Source: Luteipulveratus flavus (GTDB taxonomy: Bacteria > Actinomycetota > Actinomycetes > Actinomycetales > Dermatophilaceae). From it: a stretch of 64,000 bases of DNA. The position numbers and the translations under genes are program-made. The stretch is from the NCBI RefSeq assembly GCF_029080175.1, contig NZ_JARFJC010000040.1. One strand, 5' to 3'. Positions 35,833 to 43,019 of this stretch are shown here, piece after piece (the first letter of the stretch is position 1; every line of letters starts with the position of its first letter). The notes beneath the pieces were generated by a model. That model ran no database searches. It saw nothing but the letters and a program-made list of their open reading frames with translations, and was not told the DNA's origin.

Positions 35833-35861
35833 ACTCTACGGGACTTTGTTACTGGTCAGTA
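35833..35861 (-). promoter_or_regulatory. promoter and palindrome of the beta-oxidation operon
   Basis: TAGAGT on the minus strand (35838-35833) fits a -10 box 36 nt before GTG 35796. TACTGGTCAGTA (35850-35861), symmetric in 10 of 12 positions, covers the -35 zone and the stop codon of the upstream rnd gene. A TetR-type fatty-acid regulator is a reasonable guess, not shown. Confidence 0.45.
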
Positions 35862-37144
35862 TTCGGGTGGTCCGCGACGGCTCGCAGGATGAGTGGGACG
35901 GCGATGTCGCGCTGCCACGGCCGGGCGCCGAGGGTGGCCAGCGCGCCCTGCAACGACGCCTCGTCCAGTGGCTGCGGCGGCGACCACAGCACGCGGCGCA
36001 GGTAGTCGGGCGTCAGCAGGTTCTCGACCGGCACGTGGTGCTCCTCGCCGTACGCGGTGAGCTGCTCGCGCACCTGCTGCAGCCGGGCGGCGGCGACCGG
36101 GTCGCGGTCGGCCCAGGCGCGCGGGGGCGGGGGAGCGTCGCTGCGCACGGTCGTCGGCGGCAGCTCGGAGTCGGGGAGAGTCGTCACGCGGCGGATCGCG
36201 GCCAGCCACTCGCGCTGGTAGCGCGCCACCGACCGGTGCGGCGGACGGGCGCGCCCGCGCCGGCTCGTCCCGGCCGAGGCGTCGGCCAGCGCGGCGGTCA
36301 GGCCGTCGGGGGTCGTCGGCGCCTTGACGGCCATCTCGACCAGGAGGGCATCAGGCAGCACCCGGCCGGGGGAGATGTCCCGCTGTCGAGCGATGTCGTC
36401 GCGGGTCTGCCACAGCTCGCGGATGCGGGCCACGGCCCGGCGGTCGCGCACCCGGTGCATCCCCGACGTCCGACGCCAGGGGTCGGTGCGGACGGGCGGT
36501 CCGGTGAAGGAGGTGAGGGCGTCGAACTCCTCCAGCGCCCAGGGCAGCTTGCCCTGCCGCTCCAGGTCGGCCCGTACGAGGTCGCGCACCTGCACCAGCA
36601 CCTCGACGTCGAGCGCGGCGTAGGTGAGCCACGGCTCCGGCAGCGGCCGGGTCGACCAGTCGACCGCGGAGTGCTCCTTGGCCAGCGTGATGCCCAGGTA
36701 GTGCTCCACGACGGCCGCGAGCCCGACCCGCGGCAGACCCGCCAGCCGTGAGCCGAGCTCGGTGTCGAACAGCCGGGTCGGGCTCAGGCCGACCTCGGCG
36801 AGGCAGGCGAGGTCCTGCGTCGCGGCGTGCAGCACCCACTCGGCCTCGCCGATCGCGTCCTGGACGGGTCCGAGGTCGGGGCAGGCGATCGGGTCGATCA
36901 GCCAGCTGCCGGCGCCCTCCCGCCGGATCTGCACGAGATAGGCGCGCCCGCCGTAGCGGTAGCCCGACGCCCGCTCGGCGTCCAGCGCGACCGGGCCGGT
37001 CCCCGCCGCGATGGCCTGCGCGGCCGCGATCAGACGGCGCTCGTCCTCGACGATGTCGGGGACGCCGTCGGCGGGCGCCGCCAGGACCGGGTACTGCGGT
37101 GGGTCCGAGGTCTGGCCGGCGTCAGGGGTGGAGGTCTCGGTCAT
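35849..37144 (-). CDS. rnd: ribonuclease D (HRDC domain)
   Basis: 431 residues. The DEDDy 3'-5' exonuclease domain (about 25-215) has DAERASGYRYGG (D and E), ATQDLACL (D) and the Yx3D motif YAALD. An HRDC domain (about 225-300) follows, then a Pro/Arg-rich linker and a second HRDC-like region. It trims the 3' ends of structured RNAs. The ATG at 37144 overlaps the DUF3000 stop (ATGA), matching the Rv2680-Rv2681 pair. Start alternatives upstream would lie wholly inside the DUF3000 gene. Confidence 0.9.
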   Translation of the reverse strand: MTETSTPDAGQTSDPPQYPVLAAPADGVPDIVEDERRLIAAAQAIAAGTGPVALDAERASGYRYGGRAYLVQIRREGAGSWLIDPIACPDLGPVQDAIGEAEWVLHAATQDLACLAEVGLSPTRLFDTELGSRLAGLPRVGLAAVVEHYLGITLAKEHSAVDWSTRPLPEPWLTYAALDVEVLVQVRDLVRADLERQGKLPWALEEFDALTSFTGPPVRTDPWRRTSGMHRVRDRRAVARIRELWQTRDDIARQRDISPGRVLPDALLVEMAVKAPTTPDGLTAALADASAGTSRRGRARPPHRSVARYQREWLAAIRRVTTLPDSELPPTTVRSDAPPPPRAWADRDPVAAARLQQVREQLTAYGEEHHVPVENLLTPDYLRRVLWSPPQPLDEASLQGALATLGARPWQRDIAVPLILRAVADHPNTDQ

Positions 37145-37731
37145 CGGCGCTGTCCCGGAAGGGCCACGACCCCGTCCGGCAGCGGTTCGAGACCGGCGAC
37201 CGTGCAGAGCAGCGCGCCCCAGGCGTGCAGGTGGGAGGTGATGTCGTCGTCGACCGGGGTCCACGACGCGCGCACCTCGATCTCGACACTGGACGGCCGG
37301 TCACCCAGCCCGGCGAAGCTCTCCGAGACCACGCGGGTGACCGTACCCGCGTCGGCGACGTACTCGGCACCCGCCGTGCTCAGCGAGTCGGTGAGCCAGC
37401 TCCACCCGACGGCACCGAGCATCGGGTCGGTGGCGGTCTCCGGCTCCAGCTCGGCCCGGGCGAACGTCACGATGCGCCAGGTCCCCTCCCACGGCTCGGG
37501 CCGGTCGGGGTCGTGCAGCAGGACGAAACGACCGGAGGCGAGCTCCTCGTCCAGGTCGCCGTGGGTCGGGACGACCTCGGCGGTCATCGCGATGGCGTAG
37601 GGGGCGATGCGGCTCGGGGCCGGCACCTCGGTGAGCCGGACCTCCGGGCGCAGCCGCACCGCCGACAGTGCCTGCACGACGGCATCGAACTCGGCGGAGG
37701 AGGGGTCGCCGGAGATGTTGCGATTGCTCAC
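37141..37731 (-). CDS. DUF3000 family protein
   Basis: 196 residues, soluble and acidic. It covers the actinobacterial DUF3000 family, with the recognisable RFVLLHDPDRPEPWEGTWRIV segment (about 68-88) and the C-terminal LHAWGALLCTVAGLEPLPDGVV. Function is unknown, but the gene is almost always paired with RNase D and faces hemE. The start is the furthest possible (in-frame stop just upstream): GTG 37731 with TACCCT 7 nt before it, so a leaderless mRNA is likely. Confidence 0.9.
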   Translation of the reverse strand: MSNRNISGDPSSAEFDAVVQALSAVRLRPEVRLTEVPAPSRIAPYAIAMTAEVVPTHGDLDEELASGRFVLLHDPDRPEPWEGTWRIVTFARAELEPETATDPMLGAVGWSWLTDSLSTAGAEYVADAGTVTRVVSESFAGLGDRPSSVEIEVRASWTPVDDDITSHLHAWGALLCTVAGLEPLPDGVVALPGQRR

Positions 37732-37738
37732 TCACCAC

Positions 37739-37744
37739 AGGGTA
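37739..37744 (-). promoter_or_regulatory. putative -10 hexamer (TACCCT) of the DUF3000-rnd operon
   Basis: TACCCT on the minus strand is 7 nt before GTG 37731. No Shine-Dalgarno sequence can fit. Confidence 0.45.
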
Positions 37745-37858
37745 TGTCGCACGACAGGCCGAGGTGGCCAGCCACGCCGCCGGGTGTGTCGTCACCGTTC
37801 ACCTGTGATCGGCGTCCGGCCCGCATGGCCGCCGCACGCCTCGGGACGGCACGCCACC

Positions 37859-37864
37859 TACGAT
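37859..37864 (+). promoter_or_regulatory. putative -10 hexamer (TACGAT) of hemE
   Basis: TACGAT lies 7 nt before GTG 37872, with no Shine-Dalgarno sequence: leaderless layout. Confidence 0.45.
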
Positions 37865-37871
37865 CGACGCC

Positions 37872-38915
37872 GTGACGTCGACCGACCCCCGAGACAGCGC
37901 CCTCGTGCGAGCCGCCCGCGGACTTCCCGTCCCGCACACGCCGGTGTGGTTCATGCGGCAGGCGGGGCGCTCGTTGCCGGAGTACCGGAAGGTGCGCGAG
38001 GGAGTGCCGATGCTCACCGCGTGCCGCACGCCCGAGCTCGTCACCGAGATCACCCTGCAGCCGGTCCGCCGGCACGGCGTGGACGCGGCCATCTTCTTCA
38101 GCGACATCGTCGTGCCGCTGGCCGCCGTCGGGATCGACCTGGACATCGTCCCGGGTGTCGGTCCCGTCGTGGCGTCGCCGGTCGCCACGCGCGCCGACCT
38201 CGATCGGATCCCGGAGCTCACGCCCGAGCACGTCCCGGACATCACCGAGTCGGTGCGGATGCTGGTGCGCGAGCTCGGTGGGACGCCGCTGATCGGGTTC
38301 GCGGGGGCGCCGTTCACCCTCGCCTCCTACCTCGTCGAGGGCGGCCCGTCGCGCAACCACGAGAAGACCAAGGCCCTCATGCACGGCGACCCCGAGCTGT
38401 GGAACGCCCTGTGCGCGCGGCTGGCCCAGATCTCCGGGGAGTTCCTGCGGGTGCAGGCGCAGGCGGGCGCGTCCGCCCTGCAGCTGTTCGACTCCTGGGC
38501 CGGGGCGCTGTCCCTGGCCGACTACGAGCGCTTCGTCCAGCCCCATTCCGCGGCGGCGCTCGGCGCGGTCGCCGACCTGGACGTGCCGCAGATCCACTTC
38601 GGCGTCGGGACGGGCGAGCTGCTCGCAGCGATGGGCGCTGCCGGTGCAGAGGTCGTGGGGGTCGACTTCCGGATCCCGCTCAGCGAGGCGGTCGCCCGGA
38701 CAGGCGGCAGGTACGCCGTCCAGGGCAACCTCGACCCGGCCCTGCTCTTCGCGCCGTGGGAGCCGCTGGCCCGAGCGGTGGACGAGATCCTGGAGTCGGG
38801 GCGCTCAGCTCCCGGTCACATCTTCAACCTGGGGCACGGCGTGCTGCCGAGCACTGATCCCGACGTCCTCACCCGGGTCGTCGCCCGCGTCCACGAGCGG
38901 TCCGCCGCCGGCTGA
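37872..38915 (+). CDS. hemE: uroporphyrinogen decarboxylase
   Basis: 347 residues, the family norm. Converts uroporphyrinogen III to coproporphyrinogen III. The signature MRQAGRSLPEYRK (about 32-44) carries the substrate-binding Arg residues, and FSDIVVPLAAVGID follows the catalytic Asp (HGVDAAIFFSD). The second family signature is around GFAGAPFTLASYLVEGG. It provides the substrate for cgoX encoded 4 kb downstream. The last 37 codons are overlapped on the opposite strand by the end of the YczE-like gene. Confidence 0.95.
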   Translation: MTSTDPRDSALVRAARGLPVPHTPVWFMRQAGRSLPEYRKVREGVPMLTACRTPELVTEITLQPVRRHGVDAAIFFSDIVVPLAAVGIDLDIVPGVGPVVASPVATRADLDRIPELTPEHVPDITESVRMLVRELGGTPLIGFAGAPFTLASYLVEGGPSRNHEKTKALMHGDPELWNALCARLAQISGEFLRVQAQAGASALQLFDSWAGALSLADYERFVQPHSAAALGAVADLDVPQIHFGVGTGELLAAMGAAGAEVVGVDFRIPLSEAVARTGGRYAVQGNLDPALLFAPWEPLARAVDEILESGRSAPGHIFNLGHGVLPSTDPDVLTRVVARVHERSAAG

Positions 38916-39605
38916 GCGCACGCCCCGGACGCGCTCGGGGTCCAGGCGGACCGTGCACCACGGCAGGAAAAGCTGGACCAGCGGTCCGATCAGCACGGCG
39001 TACAGCACGGTCCCGACGCCGACCACGCCGCCGAGAAGCCAGCCGGCGGCGAGCACCGTGAGCTCCAGCGAGGTGCGGACCAGCCGGAGGCTGAGCCCGG
39101 TACGCGCGTGCAGGCCGGTCATCAGGCCGTCTCGCGGACCCGGGCCGAGCTGGCTGCCGATGTAGAGGGCACCGCCGACGGCGTTGACCACCACGGCGGC
39201 GATCATCAGCAGGATGCGCGCCCACAGTGGGTCCGGCTCGCCGATCAGCCGCAGGCCGACGTCGGTGGCGATGCCGATCCACACGGCGTTCGCCACCGTC
39301 CCCAGGCCCGGCCACTGGCGCAGCGGGATCCACAGGAGCAGGACCGCGAAGCCGACGACGATGACGACCGTGCCCATCGACAGGCCGGTCCGGTCGGCGA
39401 TGCCGATGTGCAGCACGTCCCACGGGTCGAGGCCGAGCCCGGCGCGGACCATCATCGCCATCGCCGTGCCGTAGAGGGTCAGGCCGACCATGAGCCGGAC
39501 CAGCCGCTGCGGCAGCCGGCCGGCGCGCAGCTGCTCACCGGGCGTCAGCCGGATCAGCGTGGGGGTGGCGGAGCGGTGGGATGTCCGCGGAAGTGAAGGC
39601 ACCAC
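38805..39605 (-). CDS. yczE: YczE/YitT-like integral membrane protein
   Basis: 266 residues with about five hydrophobic helices (LVRLMVGLTLYGTAMAMMVRAG, GTVVIVVGFAVLLLWIPL, ILLMIAAVVVNAVGGALYIG and others). The family segment GLGLDPWDVLHIGIADRTGLSMGT and GPGPRDGLMTGLHARTG identify the YczE group. Function is not established; these genes typically stand divergent from a MocR regulator, as here. GTG 39605 (or GTG 39602) follows GAGG. The C-terminal about 40 residues are hydrophilic and lie antisense to the end of hemE, a longer tail than I would expect. Confidence 0.87.
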   Translation of the reverse strand: MVPSLPRTSHRSATPTLIRLTPGEQLRAGRLPQRLVRLMVGLTLYGTAMAMMVRAGLGLDPWDVLHIGIADRTGLSMGTVVIVVGFAVLLLWIPLRQWPGLGTVANAVWIGIATDVGLRLIGEPDPLWARILLMIAAVVVNAVGGALYIGSQLGPGPRDGLMTGLHARTGLSLRLVRTSLELTVLAAGWLLGGVVGVGTVLYAVLIGPLVQLFLPWCTVRLDPERVRGVRSAGGGPLVDAGDDPGEDVGISARQHAVPQVEDVTGS

Positions 39606-39617
39606 ACCAGCCTCGCG

Positions 39618-39660
39618 TCGAAGTGGCCTTGCTGTCGAGTGCCACTTCGAGCAGAGTGGC
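39618..39660. promoter_or_regulatory. operator with three AGTGGC half-sites between yczE and its MocR regulator
   Basis: TCGAAGTGGC (39618-39627) and GCCACTTCGA (39641-39650) form a perfect 10-bp inverted repeat with a 13-nt gap, and GCAGAGTGGC (39651-39660) adds a third half-site. The array fills the 58 bases between the divergent starts. Multiple half-sites of this kind are typical for MocR proteins, so the adjacent regulator is the obvious candidate. Confidence 0.75.
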
Positions 39661-39663
39661 CTC

Positions 39664-41088
39664 GTGCCCGGACCTCGGATCAGTGCCCACCGCCTCGTCG
39701 CCATGGCCGGCCCGCCCGACGCGCGGACGCCGTCGTACGCCTGGCTCGCCGACGCGGTCCGCCTCCTGGTCGCGGACGGCCGACTGCTGCACGGGACCCG
39801 GCTGCCGAGCGAGCGAGAGCTGGTCACCGCCACCGGGCTGAGCCGGACGACGGTCTCGCGCGCGTACGCCGAGCTGCGGGAACGGGGGTACGCCCGCGCC
39901 CGGCACGGGTCGGGAACGCTCGTGCAGATCCCGGGCGGTCCGGTCTCCGGCGCGGCCGAGCCGCTGCCGCTGCACGACCTCGGTGAGCACGCGAGTGGCG
40001 TGATCGACCTGCGCAGCGCCGCGCCCAGCGGGCAGCCCGGTCTGGCGGCGGCGTTCGAGCGGGCGGTCGAGCGGCTGGGCGCCTACACCGGTGGGATGGG
40101 CTACTTCCCGCTCGGCGTCCCCGAGCTGCGGGAGGCCGTGGCGCAGCGGTACCGCGAGCGGGGCGTGCCCACCCGGTCGGACCAGATCGTCGTGACCACC
40201 GGCGCGCTCGCCGGCTGCGTCGCCGCCTTCCGGGCGGTGCTGCATCGCGGCGACCGGGTGCTGCTGCAGAGCCCGAGCTACCCGGGGACACTGGCGAGCC
40301 TGCGCCAGGACGCCGTCCGGCTGCTGGCCGTCCCGGCCGAGAGCGGCCGGACCGACCTGGAGGCGATCGCCGAGCGGGCGGCTGCGTCGAGCCCGCGGGC
40401 GATGCTCGCGCTGCCGGACTTCCACAACCCCACGGGCACCCTGATGGACGACGACGAACGCGCTCGGCTGGCCGGCATCTGGGAGCGGCACGGCGTCGTC
40501 GGCGTGGTCGACGAGACGCTCTGCGAGCTGTGGCTGCAGGACGAGCCGTCCGTCCGGCCGATGGCGGCGCACGCGCCCGGTTCGATCACCGTCGGCGGCG
40601 TGAGCAAGTCCCACTGGGGCGGGCTGCGGATCGGCTGGGTACGGGCGCCGCGCGACCTGGTCGGCGCGGTCGCCAGGGCTCGCACGACGTTCGACCTCGC
40701 GCCGCCGGTGCTGGAGCAGCTGGTGGTCACCGACCTGCTGCAGACGCGGGCCGGCCTGCCGGACGACACGCGACGAGGACTGCGGGAGCGTCGTGACCTC
40801 GTCCACGGCGCGATCTCGCGGGAGCTGCCGGGCTGGCAGGCGTTGTCGCCTTCCGGTGGCCTCTCGCTGTGGTGGCGGCTGCCGGTGGCGCGCTCGTCCG
40901 CACTGTCCGCCGCGGCCGAGCGGCGCGGCGTCCTGCTCGCCCCGGGGTCGGCGTTCGCCGTCGAGGGCCAGGGCCTGGAGCGATGGGTTCGGACGCCGTA
41001 CGCCCTGCCGGCCGAGCAGCTGGAGGTGGCGGTCGAACGCATCGTGGCCGCGTGGCGCGAGGTGGTCGCGCACGACGGGACGCGCTGA
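39664..41088 (+). CDS. MocR-family (GntR HTH / aminotransferase-like) regulator
   Basis: 474 residues from GTG 39664. An N-terminal GntR winged helix (about 20-85: RLPSERELVTATGLSRTTVSRAYAELRERGYARARHGSGTLV) is joined by a linker to a fold-type I aminotransferase domain (about 125-470). The PLP Lys is in GGVSKSHWGGLRIGW, the Asn/Pro segment is DFHNPTGT and the Asp/Tyr region is VVDETLCELW. Such regulators sense PLP or related compounds. Its divergent neighbour yczE and the half-site array between them fit the YczR subgroup. The open frame upstream of 39664 would run through the operator and is rejected. Confidence 0.88.
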   Translation: MPGPRISAHRLVAMAGPPDARTPSYAWLADAVRLLVADGRLLHGTRLPSERELVTATGLSRTTVSRAYAELRERGYARARHGSGTLVQIPGGPVSGAAEPLPLHDLGEHASGVIDLRSAAPSGQPGLAAAFERAVERLGAYTGGMGYFPLGVPELREAVAQRYRERGVPTRSDQIVVTTGALAGCVAAFRAVLHRGDRVLLQSPSYPGTLASLRQDAVRLLAVPAESGRTDLEAIAERAAASSPRAMLALPDFHNPTGTLMDDDERARLAGIWERHGVVGVVDETLCELWLQDEPSVRPMAAHAPGSITVGGVSKSHWGGLRIGWVRAPRDLVGAVARARTTFDLAPPVLEQLVVTDLLQTRAGLPDDTRRGLRERRDLVHGAISRELPGWQALSPSGGLSLWWRLPVARSSALSAAAERRGVLLAPGSAFAVEGQGLERWVRTPYALPAEQLEVAVERIVAAWREVVAHDGTR

Positions 41089-41114
41089 GGCCACCTCCCG
41101 GCCGGCGCGCGCGG

Positions 41115-41732
41115 TCAGGCCGGCGGAGCGGGATGCGCCGGCGGACCGACGAGGGCGCGGATGCCGTCGCAGTAGTCCTGGGTGTCCACGCCGAGAATGG
41201 CTCGTTGGATGAGCAGGCCGGGCAGGAGGCCGAACATCGCGGCGCCCACGTGCTCCGGGTCGGCGTCTGCGGCCAGCAAGCCCTGCTGCTGCGCCCGTCG
41301 GGCGACCGACGTCAGCTCGGTCCGGATCGCGCTGTGGGCGCGGTGGACCAGCGCGAGCAGGGCCGGCGACCGCAGCGCCTCCCCGAACGCCTGCACGGCC
41401 ACAGGGGACTTGTCGAAGCCTTCCTCGACCAGGAAGGACGTGGCGTGCTCGACGGCGATGACGACCGCGCGACCGAGGTCCGGAGGGTCGAGCGCGGCGA
41501 GGTCGCGGGCGACGGGATCTCCGATGCTGCCGACGGTCGCCTCCGCGGCCTGCTGGATGAGGTCCTCCTTGTTGCGGAAGTACCCGTAGACGGCACCGGC
41601 CGACAGCCCGGACTCGCCGATGACGTCGGCCATGCTCGTCGCGTGAAACCCGTTGCGCGCGAAGCAGACCCAGGCGGCGCGCATGATCTGGCGGCGCCGA
41701 GCCGCGCGGTGCTCCTCGGTGACCTTCGGCAT
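41115..41732 (-). CDS. TetR-family transcriptional regulator
   Basis: 205 residues. The N-terminal HTH (about 8-55) has RRRQIMRAAWVCFARNGFHATSMADVI, then GAVYGYFRNKEDL. A ligand-binding helical domain makes up the rest. It is divergent from a membrane-protein gene, and the 64-nt gap holds the palindrome CGAACGTTCG placed to block both promoters. TAGGAT lies 6 nt before its ATG, so the mRNA is probably leaderless. The inducer is unknown. Confidence 0.9.
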   Translation of the reverse strand: MPKVTEEHRAARRRQIMRAAWVCFARNGFHATSMADVIGESGLSAGAVYGYFRNKEDLIQQAAEATVGSIGDPVARDLAALDPPDLGRAVVIAVEHATSFLVEEGFDKSPVAVQAFGEALRSPALLALVHRAHSAIRTELTSVARRAQQQGLLAADADPEHVGAAMFGLLPGLLIQRAILGVDTQDYCDGIRALVGPPAHPAPPA

Positions 41733-41738
41733 ACCGCC

Positions 41739-41790
41739 ATCCTAAACCGAACGTTCGTTCTTGACACCGACTCGCGGGGCGGCGCATGGT
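41739..41790. promoter_or_regulatory. divergent promoters with TetR-type operator
   Basis: CGAACGTTCG (41748-41757) is a perfect 10-bp palindrome. On the minus strand TAGGAT (41744-41739) is the regulator's -10. On the plus strand TTGACA (41761-41766) and CATGGT (41785-41790) are separated by 18 nt and end 6 nt before ATG 41797. The palindrome lies between the two, overlapping or abutting both promoters. Confidence 0.65.
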
Positions 41791-41796
41791 GAGCGC

Positions 41797-42813
41797 ATGA
41801 AAACGAACGAATCTTCGGTTTTGGCACGCTGGGGCCGGCTGCTCGGGGCAGCCCTGGGTCTGTCCCTCGTCGTCGGACTGGTGCTCGTCGCGTTCGCCTG
41901 GCCGAGCGCACGCTCCCACCCCAGGGACCTGCCGGTCGCGGTGACGGGGCCGGCCGCGGCGACCGTCAAGGTGCAGGAGCGTCTGGACGCACGTCAGCCC
42001 GGCGGCTTCGACCTGGAGCACTTCGCCAGCGCGTCCGCAGCCGAGCAGGCGGTGCGAGACCGGGAGGTGTACGGCGTCGTCGAGCTGGACGGCACCGACG
42101 GACCTCGGGTGGTGACGGCGTCCGCCGCCTCGCCCGCCGTCGCCCAGATCCTGACCCAGCTCGGCCAGCAGCTCGGGACGACCGGCGCGGAGGGCTCGAC
42201 CCGGAACGTTCACGACCTGGTGGCGGCTCCGGCGAACGACCCGCGCGGAGCCGCCGTGTCCACCAGCGTCCTGCCCCTCATCATCGGCGGCATCCTCGCC
42301 ACGACCGTGCTGGACCTGCTGACGGGCCACCAGCTGCGCCGGGCGGTGGCCGTGGTGGTCCTGGCGCTGTCCGCGGGTGTGGTGATGGCACTCGTCCTGC
42401 ACACCTGGCTGGGCGCAGTGGGCGGCGACTTCTGGGTCCTGGGCGCCGTCGCGGCGCTCGGCGTCGGATCGATCGCCCTGACCCTGACCGGCTTGCACGG
42501 CCTGTTCGGGATCCGGGGGCTGGGGGTCGGAGCCGCCACCATGATGCTGCTCGGCAACCCGCTGTCCGCGGCCGCGTCCGCTCCCGAGATGCTCCCCGAC
42601 GGCTGGTCCACCGTGGGTCAGCTGCTGCCGCCCGGCGCCTTCGTCTCGCTGCTCGGGTCGGTCAGTGCTTTTGGCGGTGCTGGGTCGGGTGGCCCGCTCC
42701 TGGTCCTGCTCGCCTGGGCGGTCCTCGGGCTCGTCGTGTGCTGGGCCGCGCACCTGCGCTCTCCTCGTCACTCGGTGACGGATGCGCACCCCGCTCACCT
42801 CGTCAGCGCCTAG
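41797..42813 (+). CDS. multi-pass membrane protein, ABC-2/YhgE-like, unknown substrate
   Basis: 338 residues. One N-terminal transmembrane helix (about 15-38) is followed by an exported domain of about 120 residues (HPRDLPVAVTGPAAATVKVQERLD and so on) and then about five transmembrane helices (about 155-325). This is the layout of YhgE/Pip-type or ABC-2 export permeases. No ATPase gene is adjacent. The divergent TetR gene and shared operator suggest inducible efflux or cell-envelope export, but the substrate cannot be inferred. Confidence 0.75.
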   Translation: MKTNESSVLARWGRLLGAALGLSLVVGLVLVAFAWPSARSHPRDLPVAVTGPAAATVKVQERLDARQPGGFDLEHFASASAAEQAVRDREVYGVVELDGTDGPRVVTASAASPAVAQILTQLGQQLGTTGAEGSTRNVHDLVAAPANDPRGAAVSTSVLPLIIGGILATTVLDLLTGHQLRRAVAVVVLALSAGVVMALVLHTWLGAVGGDFWVLGAVAALGVGSIALTLTGLHGLFGIRGLGVGAATMMLLGNPLSAAASAPEMLPDGWSTVGQLLPPGAFVSLLGSVSAFGGAGSGGPLLVLLAWAVLGLVVCWAAHLRSPRHSVTDAHPAHLVSA

Positions 42814-42823
42814 CCCAGCCACC

Positions 42824-42976
42824 GTGCCCGCCGGGCCGAGGCGTCGCGTCTGCCAGGCCCCCGACTGCAAGCACGCGTACATCGCCGACCCGGGCAACGT
42901 CAGCGGCAACAACCGCTACTGGCTGTGGTTCGACGAGCCGGCATCGCTGATCCCGCCGAACGGCCGCTCCGCCTGA
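42824..42976 (+). CDS. small conserved-looking protein with CxxxxC motif
   Basis: 50 residues from GTG 42824, with strong G/C third-position bias in this frame only. The sequence holds CQAPDCKHAYIADP, then NNRYWLWFDEPASL and the terminal PPNGRSA. The two Cys and a His could be half of a zinc site. It has no signal or membrane segment. No clear ribosome binding site is seen, and an in-frame ATG at 42782 would overlap the preceding gene by 32 nt. I do not recognise a family. Confidence 0.55.
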   Translation: MPAGPRRRVCQAPDCKHAYIADPGNVSGNNRYWLWFDEPASLIPPNGRSA

Positions 42977-43006
42977 CCCCGTCGCCACCCGACCCGCGTC
43001 CGGTGA

Positions 43007-43012
43007 GACGCT
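43007..43012 (+). promoter_or_regulatory. putative -10 hexamer (GACGCT) of cgoX
   Basis: GACGCT is 7 nt before ATG 43020; no ribosome binding site is seen. The match to nAnnnT is weak. Confidence 0.3.
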
Positions 43013-43019
43013 GACCGGC

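Noticed and set aside
39535..42912. A very long open frame on the minus strand (over 1100 codons)
   Set aside because: It runs antisense through the MocR gene, across tetR in another frame and through the membrane-protein gene. Its product is Arg/Gly/Pro/Asp-rich noise without domains, as expected from high-GC antisense frames.
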